Virus record (IMG/VR): IMGVR_UViG_3300008117_008509
Location: 1-64,000 of that record
Direction: 5' to 3' (one strand)
DNA: 64,000 nucleotides
From: a virus
In this document: positions 36,796 through 44,398 of the stretch, in pieces
How the letters are laid out: the number at the start of each line of letters is the position of its first letter
How positions within the stretch are numbered: position 1 is the stretch's first letter
The notes under the pieces: model-generated
The model's input: the letters and a program-made list of their open reading frames with translations, nothing else
Databases searched by the model: none
What the model was told of the DNA's origin: nothing
Position numbers and translations under genes: made by a program

Positions 36796-37317
36796 TTATG
36801 AGTTAAAAGTTTTAGCTGTTTTATTTACAACATCTACTATTGTAACCACACACATCTGTGTTTTAGCCCATTCTTCAAAATGAGGTAGATGTTCCAATCT
36901 ATCATCATACATAACAAAATGACGACAACCTGTTTTTGATATCATTTTTTCAAAAAGAGTAGTTTTAAATTTAAAAGTATCACCTCCCCAATTAAGATAT
37001 AATTCATCAAATTGAAAATTGTAGTATTCTAATATTTTAGAAACAGCGTCTCTCATTCCCGTAACCGTATCCAATCTACCGGTTGCTAATATTAAGTAAC
37101 CACTTGGATCATTTTTTGCATCTACATATTTTTTATAAACCCATTCGTTTTTTGGTGTATCAAAAATAGAAATATCTAAAGTTTCTACTTTAGACCACCA
37201 TCCTCTATGAGGCCAGACACTGCCAGTTTTTTCTTGCCATATTTGCTTCCCCGGTTCAGGTAACATAGTATGTATTAATGTTTCATCAAAGTCGAATGAG
37301 TATAAAGTATTATACAT
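36796..37317 (-). CDS. HAD-superfamily phosphatase (Swiss-Army-Knife RNA-repair type)
   Basis: A 173-residue protein. Motif I FDFDETLIHT at residues 8-17 is followed by LPEPGKQIW...GWW, the hallmark of the HAD_SAK group found near RNA-repair genes. Motif II is LILATGR at about 74-80, and motif IV MYDDRLEHL at about 139-147. All catalytic Asp residues are present. It could remove 5' or 3' phosphates from nucleic-acid ends or sugar phosphates. It probably shares a transcript with clpS. Substrate is unknown. Confidence 0.75.
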   Translation of the reverse strand: MYNTLYSFDFDETLIHTMLPEPGKQIWQEKTGSVWPHRGWWSKVETLDISIFDTPKNEWVYKKYVDAKNDPSGYLILATGRLDTVTGMRDAVSKILEYYNFQFDELYLNWGGDTFKFKTTLFEKMISKTGCRHFVMYDDRLEHLPHFEEWAKTQMCVVTIVDVVNKTAKTFNS

Positions 37318-37400
37318 AAAATTTATTTATTTTTTCACAAATATATATAAATTATTTAAAAGTAGAAACAGAAGAATAAAAAATTATATATAATTTAATT

Positions 37401-37817
37401 ATGAAAATACAACTTGACTTTAAATCGATTTTAATTTTGGTGTTTTTAGGAATATCAATTTTGTTTTTCTCAATGTGGTTTCTAAAAGGAACTGGTTATA
37501 AAAAAGAATTTAAGAAACTAGAATTAGAATTTCAAAAATTACAAAAAACAAGAGATTCATTAGAAGCAGTCAATATAAAATTAAAAATTGACTTTGAAAA
37601 AATTCAACAGAAAATTGATGAAAGAAATTTAGAAATTAAAAAGGTAGAATATGAATTAGTAAAAGTTAAAAAAGATCTTAATTCATCCAATAATCAATTA
37701 CAAAAAAATAAAAAAGATTTAGAAGAGACTAGAAAAAAAATAGAAAAACTTAAAAAAGATCCAATAAAGAGAGAAGGCGAAGACCTTATAAATTCTCTTA
37801 AAGAAAAATTAAAATAA
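37401..37817 (+). CDS. Membrane-anchored coiled-coil protein, inner-membrane spanin-like
   Basis: A 138-residue protein: residues 11-30 (ILILVFLGISILFFSMWFL) form one N-terminal membrane segment, and the rest is a continuous Lys/Glu coiled coil, the layout of an inner-membrane (i-)spanin. The next gene, 2 bases later, encodes an exported coiled-coil protein, as expected for an i-/o-spanin style pair that fuses the two membranes at lysis. A start 2 kb from any endolysin makes this context-only; an internal scaffold anchor is another option. Preceded by a TATATAATTTAATT box. Confidence 0.5.
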   Translation: MKIQLDFKSILILVFLGISILFFSMWFLKGTGYKKEFKKLELEFQKLQKTRDSLEAVNIKLKIDFEKIQQKIDERNLEIKKVEYELVKVKKDLNSSNNQLQKNKKDLEETRKKIEKLKKDPIKREGEDLINSLKEKLK

Positions 37818-37819
37818 AA

Positions 37820-38317
37820 ATGAAAAATATATTAATAACTTCAATATTCTTAATTTTATCAACTATTTGTTTCTCTCAAGACTATCCTAGAATTGAAACT
37901 GATTCAAACGGAATAAAATTGGTAGTAATGACTTATGAACAAGCTCAAAAAATTGATAACGCATTTGAATTAGTCACTCTATTAGAAAAGGCAGGAGCTG
38001 AATGTGATAGTCTTACTCTATCTTATGTAAAAGTTATAGACGGTCTAAAAAGACAAGTTTCTCTTTTAGAATTAGATTTAAGTTTATATAAAGGACAAGT
38101 AATAGACAAAGATAGACAATTATCAAATATTCAAAAACAATTAAATAATTGCGAAACTAATAAAGCAGCATGTGATTCTCAAATTTCTATAAGAGATAGT
38201 CAAATTAATTTACTCAATGATGAAATTAAGACTTTGAAAACAAAGAGAAATATTGCATATGGTGTAGGGATTGGAGGAGTTATCGGAGGCATTCTACTTG
38301 TTTTATTTATTCATTAA
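37820..38317 (+). CDS. Exported coiled-coil protein with C-terminal membrane anchor, spanin-like
   Basis: A 165-residue protein. Residues 1-20 (MKNILITSIFLILSTICFSQ) are a signal peptide with the xFSQ end typical of flavobacteria; STIC is a poor lipobox. A coiled coil follows (about 75-140) with three Cys that could form disulphides (ECDS, NNCETNKAACDS). Residues 147-165 (YGVGIGGVIGGILLVLFIH) form a final membrane segment. An exported coil tethered at its C-terminus next to an N-anchored coil is compatible with a two-gene or unimolecular spanin. This signal peptide is also the best host clue in the window. Confidence 0.55.
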   Translation: MKNILITSIFLILSTICFSQDYPRIETDSNGIKLVVMTYEQAQKIDNAFELVTLLEKAGAECDSLTLSYVKVIDGLKRQVSLLELDLSLYKGQVIDKDRQLSNIQKQLNNCETNKAACDSQISIRDSQINLLNDEIKTLKTKRNIAYGVGIGGVIGGILLVLFIH

Positions 38318-38343
38318 AATTGAAAAAAAATTGGTTTTTTTAA

Positions 38344-38354
38344 TTAATATATAC
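38344..38354 (+). promoter_or_regulatory. Late-promoter-like element TTAATATATAC
   Basis: TTAATATATAC, 24 bases before the ATG at 38378. Confidence 0.5.
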
Positions 38355-38377
38355 ATTATAAAAAATATAGCTATAAA

Positions 38378-39133
38378 ATGAAGCACATTAGAACATTTGA
38401 AAGTTATCGTATAAGAAAAAACAGAGAAGAGATTATTAAAGAATCTGTTCTTCAAGTAAACGATATCTATAAAGTTAAGACTATGATTGATATTCCACAA
38501 TCATTAATCAATGCTTATGTTAAAAAAGTAAAAGATACTACAGGTAAAAACTTGAGACAATTTTTTGGAGATGTTGATATCGCTGAAGAAATTGTTAAGT
38601 ATATAAACTTGAATAATCTTGATGTTGAAAAACTACCAGGAAATGCTCTCATGGGTGGGGCTCAAGGACAAACTCAAGGACAAAATCAGACACAAGTTCA
38701 AGTAGAAGGTGGTCAAGAACAAGCTCAAACACAAGAACAAGCTCAAACACAAGGACAAGCTCAAACACAAGGACAAGCTCAAACACAAGGACAAGCTCAA
38801 ACACAAGGACAAGCTCAAACACAAGGACAAGCTCAAGGTCAAGGACAAGCTCAAGGTCAAGCTCAAGGTCAAGGACAAGCTCAGGGTCAAGGACAAGCTC
38901 AAGGACAAGCTCAAGGTCAAGGACAAGCTCAAGGTCAAGGACAAGCTCAGGGTCAAGGACAAGCTCAAGAAGGAGAATTTGAAGAACCACAAGCTCAAGG
39001 ACAAGCTCAAGGACAAGCTCAGGGTCAAGGACAAGGTCAGGGTCAAGGACAAGCTCAAGGACAAGCTCAAGGACAAGCTCAAGGACAAGCTCAAGAAGAG
39101 GAAGAAGAGGGAGAAGAGGAATTACCAGCTTAA
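38378..39133 (+). CDS. Candidate internal head protein with QAQGQ low-complexity domain
   Basis: A 251-residue protein starting MKHIRTFESYRIRK (capsid-targeting-like). Residues about 20-92 form a folded helical domain. From about residue 95 to 240 the chain is made of Q-A-Q-G-Q and Q-A-Q-T-Q units, interrupted once by EGEFEEP, and ends in an acidic tail (EEEEEGEEELPA). Such a Gln/Ala/Gly domain is expected to be disordered or to self-associate. Ends at a strong hairpin terminator. The other two + frames and the complementary frames are open only because the repeat has no stops. Confidence 0.7.
   Translation: MKHIRTFESYRIRKNREEIIKESVLQVNDIYKVKTMIDIPQSLINAYVKKVKDTTGKNLRQFFGDVDIAEEIVKYINLNNLDVEKLPGNALMGGAQGQTQGQNQTQVQVEGGQEQAQTQEQAQTQGQAQTQGQAQTQGQAQTQGQAQTQGQAQGQGQAQGQAQGQGQAQGQGQAQGQAQGQGQAQGQGQAQGQGQAQEGEFEEPQAQGQAQGQAQGQGQGQGQGQAQGQAQGQAQGQAQEEEEEGEEELPA
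38655..39095 (+). repeat. Low-complexity 6/12/18-bp tandem repeat (CAAGGACAAGCT type)
   Basis: Units CAAGGT, CAAGGA, CAAGCT and CAAACA are shuffled in frame for about 440 bases, giving Q-G/Q-A/Q-T dipeptides. An 18-bp unit encoding A-Q-T-Q-G-Q is repeated exactly at 38736-38830, a sign of slippage or recent expansion. Copy number is likely to vary between isolates. Confidence 0.9.
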
Positions 39134-39153
39134 TCTAAAATAAAATATTAAAG

Positions 39154-39180
39154 AAACCCATCAGAAATGATGGGTTTTTT
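39154..39180 (+). terminator. Rho-independent terminator
   Basis: AAACCCATCA-GAAA-TGATGGGTTT followed by T tract; the loop is a GNRA-type tetraloop (GAAA). Confidence 0.88.
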
Positions 39181-39182
39181 AT

Positions 39183-39193
39183 TTAATATATAG
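39183..39193 (+). promoter_or_regulatory. Late-promoter-like element TTAATATATAG
   Basis: Exact TTAATATATAG, 3 bases before the ATG at 39197. This close spacing suggests a leaderless or very short-leader mRNA. Confidence 0.55.
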
Positions 39194-39196
39194 TTT

Positions 39197-39811
39197 ATGA
39201 AGTTTATTAAAACATTTGAAAGCTACAATGAAGATACTTTAATCATAGTGGATGTTCAGAAATCATTTAGAAAGTATTTTTCCGAAATGTATCTAAACGA
39301 ACTTAAAAAATACTGTAAAAATTTTAATAATGTTTATCAGATTTGGGATAATCATCCGGATGGTAAAAATGTGGATAAAGATTATCTATATGATGAGACT
39401 CCTGAAATTCCTATCCATAAAGACATTTATCACTTTCCAAATCAAAAAGAATTAATTGAAAAAAGATATAATTACGACGTTGATGCCGATTTTTACAAGA
39501 AAATACTAGATAAAGAAGTTTATGATAAAATTAGTAAAAAAGAAGAGGAAAAAACATTAAAAAAAGGAGATATCTTTGAGACAAAGGAGGGAACTATAAT
39601 CACATTTATAAACAACAATCATGTTTGGTTTCACTGTCCTAAAAAACTATATGATCTTTTAATAGACTTAAAGGGAAGAGAAGTTACTATTGTTGGTGGA
39701 GCTGACGGCGAGTGTCTAGAGGATGTAGTAACAACAGCTGAAAGTTTAGGTGTCAAAATAAAAAGAGATTATAAATACATCTGGACCGCTACAAGTTGTC
39801 CAATAAAGTAG
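39197..39811 (+). CDS. Isochorismatase/nicotinamidase-like cysteine hydrolase with capsid-targeting-like N-terminus
   Basis: A 204-residue protein. After MKFIKTFESYNED comes TLIIVDVQKSFRKYF, the first strand and catalytic Asp of the isochorismatase-like fold. Near the C-terminus REVTIVGGADGECLEDV supplies the nucleophilic Cys, followed by VVTTAESLGVKI. Family members hydrolyse nicotinamide, isochorismate or other amides; a nicotinamidase would act on NAD salvage. The N-terminal 12 residues are extra to the fold and match the shared leader. Followed 7 bases later by the SET-domain gene, which carries the same type of leader, so the two are co-expressed. Confidence 0.65.
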   Translation: MKFIKTFESYNEDTLIIVDVQKSFRKYFSEMYLNELKKYCKNFNNVYQIWDNHPDGKNVDKDYLYDETPEIPIHKDIYHFPNQKELIEKRYNYDVDADFYKKILDKEVYDKISKKEEEKTLKKGDIFETKEGTIITFINNNHVWFHCPKKLYDLLIDLKGREVTIVGGADGECLEDVVTTAESLGVKIKRDYKYIWTATSCPIK

Positions 39812-39818
39812 AAAACAA

Positions 39819-40271
39819 ATGAAATATTTAAAATTTTTTGAAAACTTCGAATATGAAGAAATAGAATTACCAGAAGAAGAGTATCTTTACATCCAACCCT
39901 CACAAATTAAAAATGCAGGTAATGGTCTTTTTACCTCTATAGATATAGAATGTGGTGAAATCATTTCTAAATTTAAAGGGGAAGTAATATCAGATGAAGA
40001 AGCAAAAAGAAGAGCCTATCTAGGAGATGATGATTACTTTATGAATTTACCATCAGGAGAAACTTTAGACTGTAAAAGAACAGATTGTTTTGCTAAATTT
40101 GCAAATGATGCTGAAGGAATTCCTTCAAATTTTGAAAATAACTCAATTATAACAATGGACGATGATAACAATGTTGTTTTATTATCAGATAGAGATATCA
40201 AATCAGGTGAAGAAATATTTGTTGGATACGGAAAAAGTTACTGGAAAATAAATAAATATCGAGTTAATTAA
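39819..40271 (+). CDS. SET-domain protein (lysine methyltransferase-like) with capsid-targeting-like N-terminus
   Basis: A 150-residue protein: leader MKYLKFFENFEYEE, then a SET domain. Landmarks are KNAGNGLFTSIDIECGEII (GxGlfa...i..ge, SAM-binding start, about residues 31-49), CFAKFANDAEG (position of the usual R-F-x-N-H-S/C block) and SGEEIFVGYGKSYW (position of GEEi-x-x-x-Y-G, with the catalytic Tyr). Viral SET proteins are known from chlorella viruses; a phage one carried in the virion would be new to me. The NH motif is altered (AND), so activity is not certain. Confidence 0.75.
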   Translation: MKYLKFFENFEYEEIELPEEEYLYIQPSQIKNAGNGLFTSIDIECGEIISKFKGEVISDEEAKRRAYLGDDDYFMNLPSGETLDCKRTDCFAKFANDAEGIPSNFENNSIITMDDDNNVVLLSDRDIKSGEEIFVGYGKSYWKINKYRVN

Positions 40272-40645
40272 GAAACAGAAGCATAAACTTCATAACCCGC
40301 TACCTCAAAGTTTATTTCCATATATTCTTGAAATCTCTCTGGATCTTCAAAAAATTCAACTAATAAAGAATATTCAATTTCTTTTAATTCAGGAATATAT
40401 TCATTTATTTGTGATTTAATTTCATTTTCTATACTTTCAGCTGATAATCTTGTCTCATGTAATAGTTGATATAAATCTCCTCCGAAATTAGGATCACCAA
40501 AAAAATCACCTTTATTAGTGAATAAAATCATTTCATATTTTTGTATTATAACTCTTACAACATCATCCTCAATAATATCCGGAGTTTTAAATCTGGGATG
40601 ACCAGGGTACCCTATATAAAAATCTACAAAATTAAAATTACTCAT
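40268..40645 (-). CDS. Baseplate wedge protein (gp25/GPW-like)
   Basis: A 125-residue protein (T4 gp25 has 132) with the family core MILFTNKGDFFGDPNFGGDL (xxLxTxxGExxxxPxFG), then LLHETRLSAESIENEIKSQINEYIPEL, and a final beta strand. gp25 proteins sit in the inner baseplate and start the sheath. It overlaps the SET gene by 4 bases, tail to tail. Preceded by its own TTAATATATAA element. Confidence 0.8.
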   Translation of the reverse strand: MSNFNFVDFYIGYPGHPRFKTPDIIEDDVVRVIIQKYEMILFTNKGDFFGDPNFGGDLYQLLHETRLSAESIENEIKSQINEYIPELKEIEYSLLVEFFEDPERFQEYMEINFEVAGYEVYASVS

Positions 40646-40649
40646 AAAA

Positions 40650-40660
40650 TTATATATTAA
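40650..40660 (-). promoter_or_regulatory. Late-promoter-like element TTAATATATAA
   Basis: TTAATATATAA on the minus strand, 4 bases before the ATG at 40645 of the gp25-like gene. Confidence 0.5.
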
Positions 40661-40671
40661 AAATTAGAATC

Positions 40672-41643
40672 TCAATTCAATATATCTCTTATTTTTCCAA
40701 TAATAGTCATCGCTAGTATTATTGGGTCGGTATTGGTTTCTAATTTAGAACCATAGTCAGCGATAATATAATTACATTCAAATAATTTTTCTATACTTTT
40801 TCCCTCAGATATAGACCAATCAATAAAAGGTTTTCCTAGAAGTTTTATCATTGTGTCAATTCTATCAGCTGTAAATGTATTCATTAGAAAATGATAAATT
40901 TTCTCATAATCTAAAGATTTATCATAGATAATATTATATAAATCTAATTTTATTTTATTTGAAACGTTTATCGATGAGGTATTTGTGACACCGGATTCTA
41001 AGAAACTTTGAACTTCCACAATTATACTTCTAAAGTCTGGAAATTTCTTTTGAATTATCGAAACCAACTCTTCTTTTTTGATTTCTTTTTGCTCTGTTGG
41101 TAGAATTGTTGTTGTTAATCTTTTAAATATTTCCTGCTTTAAAAACTTTTCTTCTTCCATATTTTGACAATCAAAGCATATTTGAGGTATTCTAGATTTT
41201 ATCCCATCCGAAATTTTGTTTATATGATTAGTTGTTATTATAAACCTTACATTCTTATTATACTTCTCAATAAATGCTTTAAATGCATCTTGAAATTGAG
41301 ATGATACTCTTTCAAACTCATCTAAAAATATATATTTGATATCAGAATCAGAATCAGATAACATTAATGGAGTAAATTTACAGAAGTCTTCAATTTGATT
41401 TCTCAAAACATCAATTGATGTAAAAAGTGAGGAGTTTAGTTCAAGAAAAGGTTTATCTTTTGTGTATTTACCAATTAATATTCTAGCTAAGCTAGTCTTT
41501 CCGGTACCAAAGTGTCCGTAAAAAATGTAATTACCATTTATTCCATTTTCGAATTGTTTTTTTATTCTTGGAAGTAATATAATATCTTCTAATTTTTTAG
41601 GACGCCATTTTTCCCATAACAATAATTGATTAACTGAACTCAT
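40672..41643 (-). CDS. Sliding-clamp loader ATPase (T4 gp44-like)
   Basis: A 323-residue AAA+ protein (T4 gp44 has 319). WEKWRPKKLEDIIL is the typical clamp-loader N-terminus; Walker A YGHFGTGKTSLAR at about residues 37-49, Walker B YIFLDEFERVS at about 104-114, sensor 1 FIITTNHINKI, and arginine-finger motif GIKSRIPQI (SRC-type). It opens the clamp ring around primer-template DNA. Neither the small subunit gp62 nor the clamp gp45 is in this window. Confidence 0.88.
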   Translation of the reverse strand: MSSVNQLLLWEKWRPKKLEDIILLPRIKKQFENGINGNYIFYGHFGTGKTSLARILIGKYTKDKPFLELNSSLFTSIDVLRNQIEDFCKFTPLMLSDSDSDIKYIFLDEFERVSSQFQDAFKAFIEKYNKNVRFIITTNHINKISDGIKSRIPQICFDCQNMEEEKFLKQEIFKRLTTTILPTEQKEIKKEELVSIIQKKFPDFRSIIVEVQSFLESGVTNTSSINVSNKIKLDLYNIIYDKSLDYEKIYHFLMNTFTADRIDTMIKLLGKPFIDWSISEGKSIEKLFECNYIIADYGSKLETNTDPIILAMTIIGKIRDILN

Positions 41644-41715
41644 AAATTTTATATGATTTTACTATGTGAAAGTTATAGATAAATGCAGGGACTAAGTTTT
41701 TTATATATAACGAAT

Positions 41716-42897
41716 ATGATTGGAGAAAAATTTAATTTTGAAGATGTATTTTTTAGAGACTTAACGGTTTGTGTCTTAGACACACTAGAAGGCCAAGTCA
41801 ATTGGATTAATAGATTCTCATCAGGGGATATTCCGGTTAGCGTACCATTTTACTACTCACTGAGTGGCGATGAAAGATTTTTACTTGATTCTTTTCAAGA
41901 TGATATAGTATCAGAAAACAGATTTGTTGAACTAAATACCGATATCATACCAAGAGGACATCTTACACTAACAGGATTTAATATTAAGTCAGATGAATTT
42001 GCCAATCCAAATGTTTGGCTTAGAATGGTTGTTGAAAATGAAATAGAAATTAGAAAAGTTTTAGCAAAAGTGAGAGCAATTCCGATTACTGTAAATTATG
42101 ACTTAACTATTCTTCTCTCAAATGAAATAGACACATTTAAGTGTAGTCAAGCTATTATGGACACACTTTGGATTTATAAATTTATGTATTTTGAATACAA
42201 CTTTATGAATATTGACGCGGTGATATTAATGCCAGATTCTAATCAAATTGAATTATCTAGAGAAAAAAACCTCACCAGTGATAACAACATCACATTAAAA
42301 GTGTCTTTTACGGTAGAAACTTATTATCCAGCATTTAGAAGAGATAGAGTAAATATTGAAGGATATCCTAAATATTATGGAGGATCAATGACAGATCTTA
42401 ACAATTACACAATAACAGGAGGTGTTTCTGAGTACTTTGCAGGTCCTGGTTTTACAGGATCAAGCAGCAGAAATCCTACATTTACTTCCGTAACAAACAC
42501 AACAAATGAGGCAAGTGGATTTCCAGGATGGCCAAGACCACCATATATTGGTCCTCCATTTTTAACACCTCCATTTTCAACCATCGGAGGTACTGAAACA
42601 GGAGTAACAGGAGTTCCGGGTCAAGATGGAAATACTGGATTCTTTGGACAAACTGGTGGATTCAATGAATTAAGTAATCCATTTGGATCTAACTTATCAC
42701 AAGTAATTGGTCCTAACGGAACTCTTACAAATGACCCTGACTACTTTATGGTTTCACCAAAAAGAACAAAATGGTTTAACAATATACTAAAAGCGAGACA
42801 GAGGTCTGCTGCTCAAAGTCCTAATCCAAACTCAGGACCACCAACAAATGCTAATGATGGAGCATCAAATCCACCAACAAATCCTAATCCTTTGTAA
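41716..42897 (+). CDS. Neck/tail-completion-type structural protein with Gly/Pro-rich tail
   Basis: Start placed at the ATG at 41716 because a TATATATAA box ends 6 bases before it; an in-frame ATG at 41683 would add 11 residues. The roughly 393-residue protein has a mixed alpha/beta core with RAIPITVNYDLTILLSNEID followed by a helix and two strands, resembling the core of gp15-like tail-sheath stabilisers. The last 150 residues are collagen-like and Asn/Gly/Pro-rich (GVTGVPGQDGNTGFFGQTGG). A connector or tail-completion role is inferred. Confidence 0.5.
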   Translation: MIGEKFNFEDVFFRDLTVCVLDTLEGQVNWINRFSSGDIPVSVPFYYSLSGDERFLLDSFQDDIVSENRFVELNTDIIPRGHLTLTGFNIKSDEFANPNVWLRMVVENEIEIRKVLAKVRAIPITVNYDLTILLSNEIDTFKCSQAIMDTLWIYKFMYFEYNFMNIDAVILMPDSNQIELSREKNLTSDNNITLKVSFTVETYYPAFRRDRVNIEGYPKYYGGSMTDLNNYTITGGVSEYFAGPGFTGSSSRNPTFTSVTNTTNEASGFPGWPRPPYIGPPFLTPPFSTIGGTETGVTGVPGQDGNTGFFGQTGGFNELSNPFGSNLSQVIGPNGTLTNDPDYFMVSPKRTKWFNNILKARQRSAAQSPNPNSGPPTNANDGASNPPTNPNPL

Positions 42898-42930
42898 AAT
42901 TATAAAATGACAAAAAGTGACTTTTTTGTG

Positions 42931-42941
42931 TTAATATATAG
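42931..42941 (+). promoter_or_regulatory. Late-promoter-like element TTAATATATAG
   Basis: Exact TTAATATATAG, 29 bases before the ATG at 42970. Confidence 0.55.
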
Positions 42942-42969
42942 TAATAAAGAAAAAATAATATTTTAAAAT

Positions 42970-44253
42970 ATGAAGAATCTTAAACTCGAGTTGTTTAACT
43001 TCAAAAAGAATCTTTCCCTTGATCAAGAAGAGATTTCTGTTATAGTAGAAGGACATATGAATGCTTGCATAGAGCACTCAGAAAAAACAATAATCAAATC
43101 ATTAAATGAGAGATTAAAAGCTTATACTTATGATAAGAGTGTTAAGTCTCTTTTAGAGGGCCTAAACGATGACATGGCTAATTATGAATTGTTATATGAA
43201 TTAAAGAATTTATATAATGTTTTAAATTCAAAAAATCAAGGAGAGCTTTATAGACAACCAATTAATGTTTTATTACAAACTATTAATCTTGAATCAGATC
43301 AAGATAGAATGTCTAAAATTCTTAATGAATTAGCTGTTTATGATTGGGTACCTGAAGTTAAATTATTTGTTCACAATTTAACTACTTCTCCTGAGAAGAG
43401 AAGCAACTTGTTAAGTGGGGGTAAAGGGGAATCAGTTTATTCAATTGTAGAACAAGTAGAAAATGGTCACATCGCACTTATCAAAGATTCTTGGTTTATT
43501 TTAACAGAAAACACAATCGAAAAAACTTTACTTGAATCAAATATTAAAGAAGAAGGAGAACTTAGAACTCTAAGAACTTTAGAAACTGCTATGAAATATG
43601 CTACAGTTAATGAGGATAGAATTAATTTCAGAATTTCTGAATATCTTACATTAGGTCTTTCCGTTTCTAAAAAAGGAGGAATCTACATAAATGACGACGA
43701 ATTAAACTCAGACACTACACTTGAGTCTTTATTTAATTCTCCGATTGTTCCAATCGTAAATAAGAACTTCTATCCAATTTTATTAGAAGTATCTGAAAAT
43801 TTAGACAAATTTGTAGAATTAGACGTAGTTAAGAAAATTGAAAACCTCATAAATCCTCACTTAGAGTGCTACGCATTTAACTACAAAAACAACACTTATC
43901 TTTACAGATGTGATGAAAGATATGGAAATTCTTTCTTTAAATACGAATCGGCTTTAGAATTAGTAAATGAAGTAAGAAATGAGTTAAACTATGATTTAAC
44001 TTACTTTTATGAAAATAAATTATCTAAAGAAACTGTTGTTAAAAGAAAACTTGAAGATAAAGAAAGAGAAATCAGTTTAAAGCTAGAAGATGTTCAATTC
44101 AACATTGAAAAAGTCAGAGGATCAATTCAAATGATAGGCGAATCAGAAGTTTTAACTACCGCTCTTAAAAACTTAGAAAAAAGAGAAGTAGTTCTTAAAG
44201 CTGAACTTGGTGGTGTTAAAGAACTTCAATATAAAGAAAGAATTAAACTTTAA
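42970..44253 (+). CDS. Hypothetical protein, probable structural
   Basis: A 427-residue protein not recognised. Helical N-terminal third, a mixed middle (VEQVENGHIALIKDSWFILTENT), and a C-terminal coiled coil from about residue 360 (EDKEREISLKLEDVQFNIEK). Single-gene unit with its own TTAATATATAG element and terminator, the usual layout of an abundant late protein in this genome. Codon use is richer in C-ending codons than in most neighbours, also consistent with high expression. Confidence 0.65.
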   Translation: MKNLKLELFNFKKNLSLDQEEISVIVEGHMNACIEHSEKTIIKSLNERLKAYTYDKSVKSLLEGLNDDMANYELLYELKNLYNVLNSKNQGELYRQPINVLLQTINLESDQDRMSKILNELAVYDWVPEVKLFVHNLTTSPEKRSNLLSGGKGESVYSIVEQVENGHIALIKDSWFILTENTIEKTLLESNIKEEGELRTLRTLETAMKYATVNEDRINFRISEYLTLGLSVSKKGGIYINDDELNSDTTLESLFNSPIVPIVNKNFYPILLEVSENLDKFVELDVVKKIENLINPHLECYAFNYKNNTYLYRCDERYGNSFFKYESALELVNEVRNELNYDLTYFYENKLSKETVVKRKLEDKEREISLKLEDVQFNIEKVRGSIQMIGESEVLTTALKNLEKREVVLKAELGGVKELQYKERIKL

Positions 44254-44274
44254 TTTTTTTAAAATATAAAAATT

Positions 44275-44305
44275 AAATCCTCAAAGAAATTTGAGGATTT
44301 TTTTG
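44275..44305 (+). terminator. Rho-independent terminator
   Basis: AAATCCTCAAAGAAATTTGAGGATTTTTTTG: 9-10 bp stem and T7. Confidence 0.87.
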
Positions 44306-44327
44306 TTTTATAAACTTTTTAAATAAA

Positions 44328-44338
44328 TTAATATATAA
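44328..44338 (+). promoter_or_regulatory. Late-promoter-like element TTAATATATAA
   Basis: TTAATATATAA, 60 bases before the gp55-like gene, the longest leader among the copies found. Confidence 0.5.
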
Positions 44339-44340
44339 CA

Positions 44341-44393
44341 TGAAGTAAAAAGCTTCAAAGAAATAATCAGATTATTTCTTAAAAATAAAGCTT
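44341..44393 (+). promoter_or_regulatory. Structured leader of the gp55-like gene
   Basis: Two hairpins: TGAAG...CTTCA (44341-44357) and a perfect 10-bp stem AAGAAATAAT-CAG-ATTATTTCTT (44358-44380). AAGCTT occurs at both ends (44350-44355 and 44388-44393). It lies directly before the sigma-factor ATG at 44399 and has no T tract, so it is more likely a translation or stability control element than a terminator. Confidence 0.45.
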
Positions 44394-44398
44394 AATGA

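Noticed and set aside
38633-39143. Open frames on both strands across the QAQGQ repeat (Lys-Asp-Leu-Lys and Leu-Ser repeats)
   Set aside because: They exist only because the short repeat contains no stop codon in any frame; the frame with a folded N-terminal domain and leader at 38378 is the gene.
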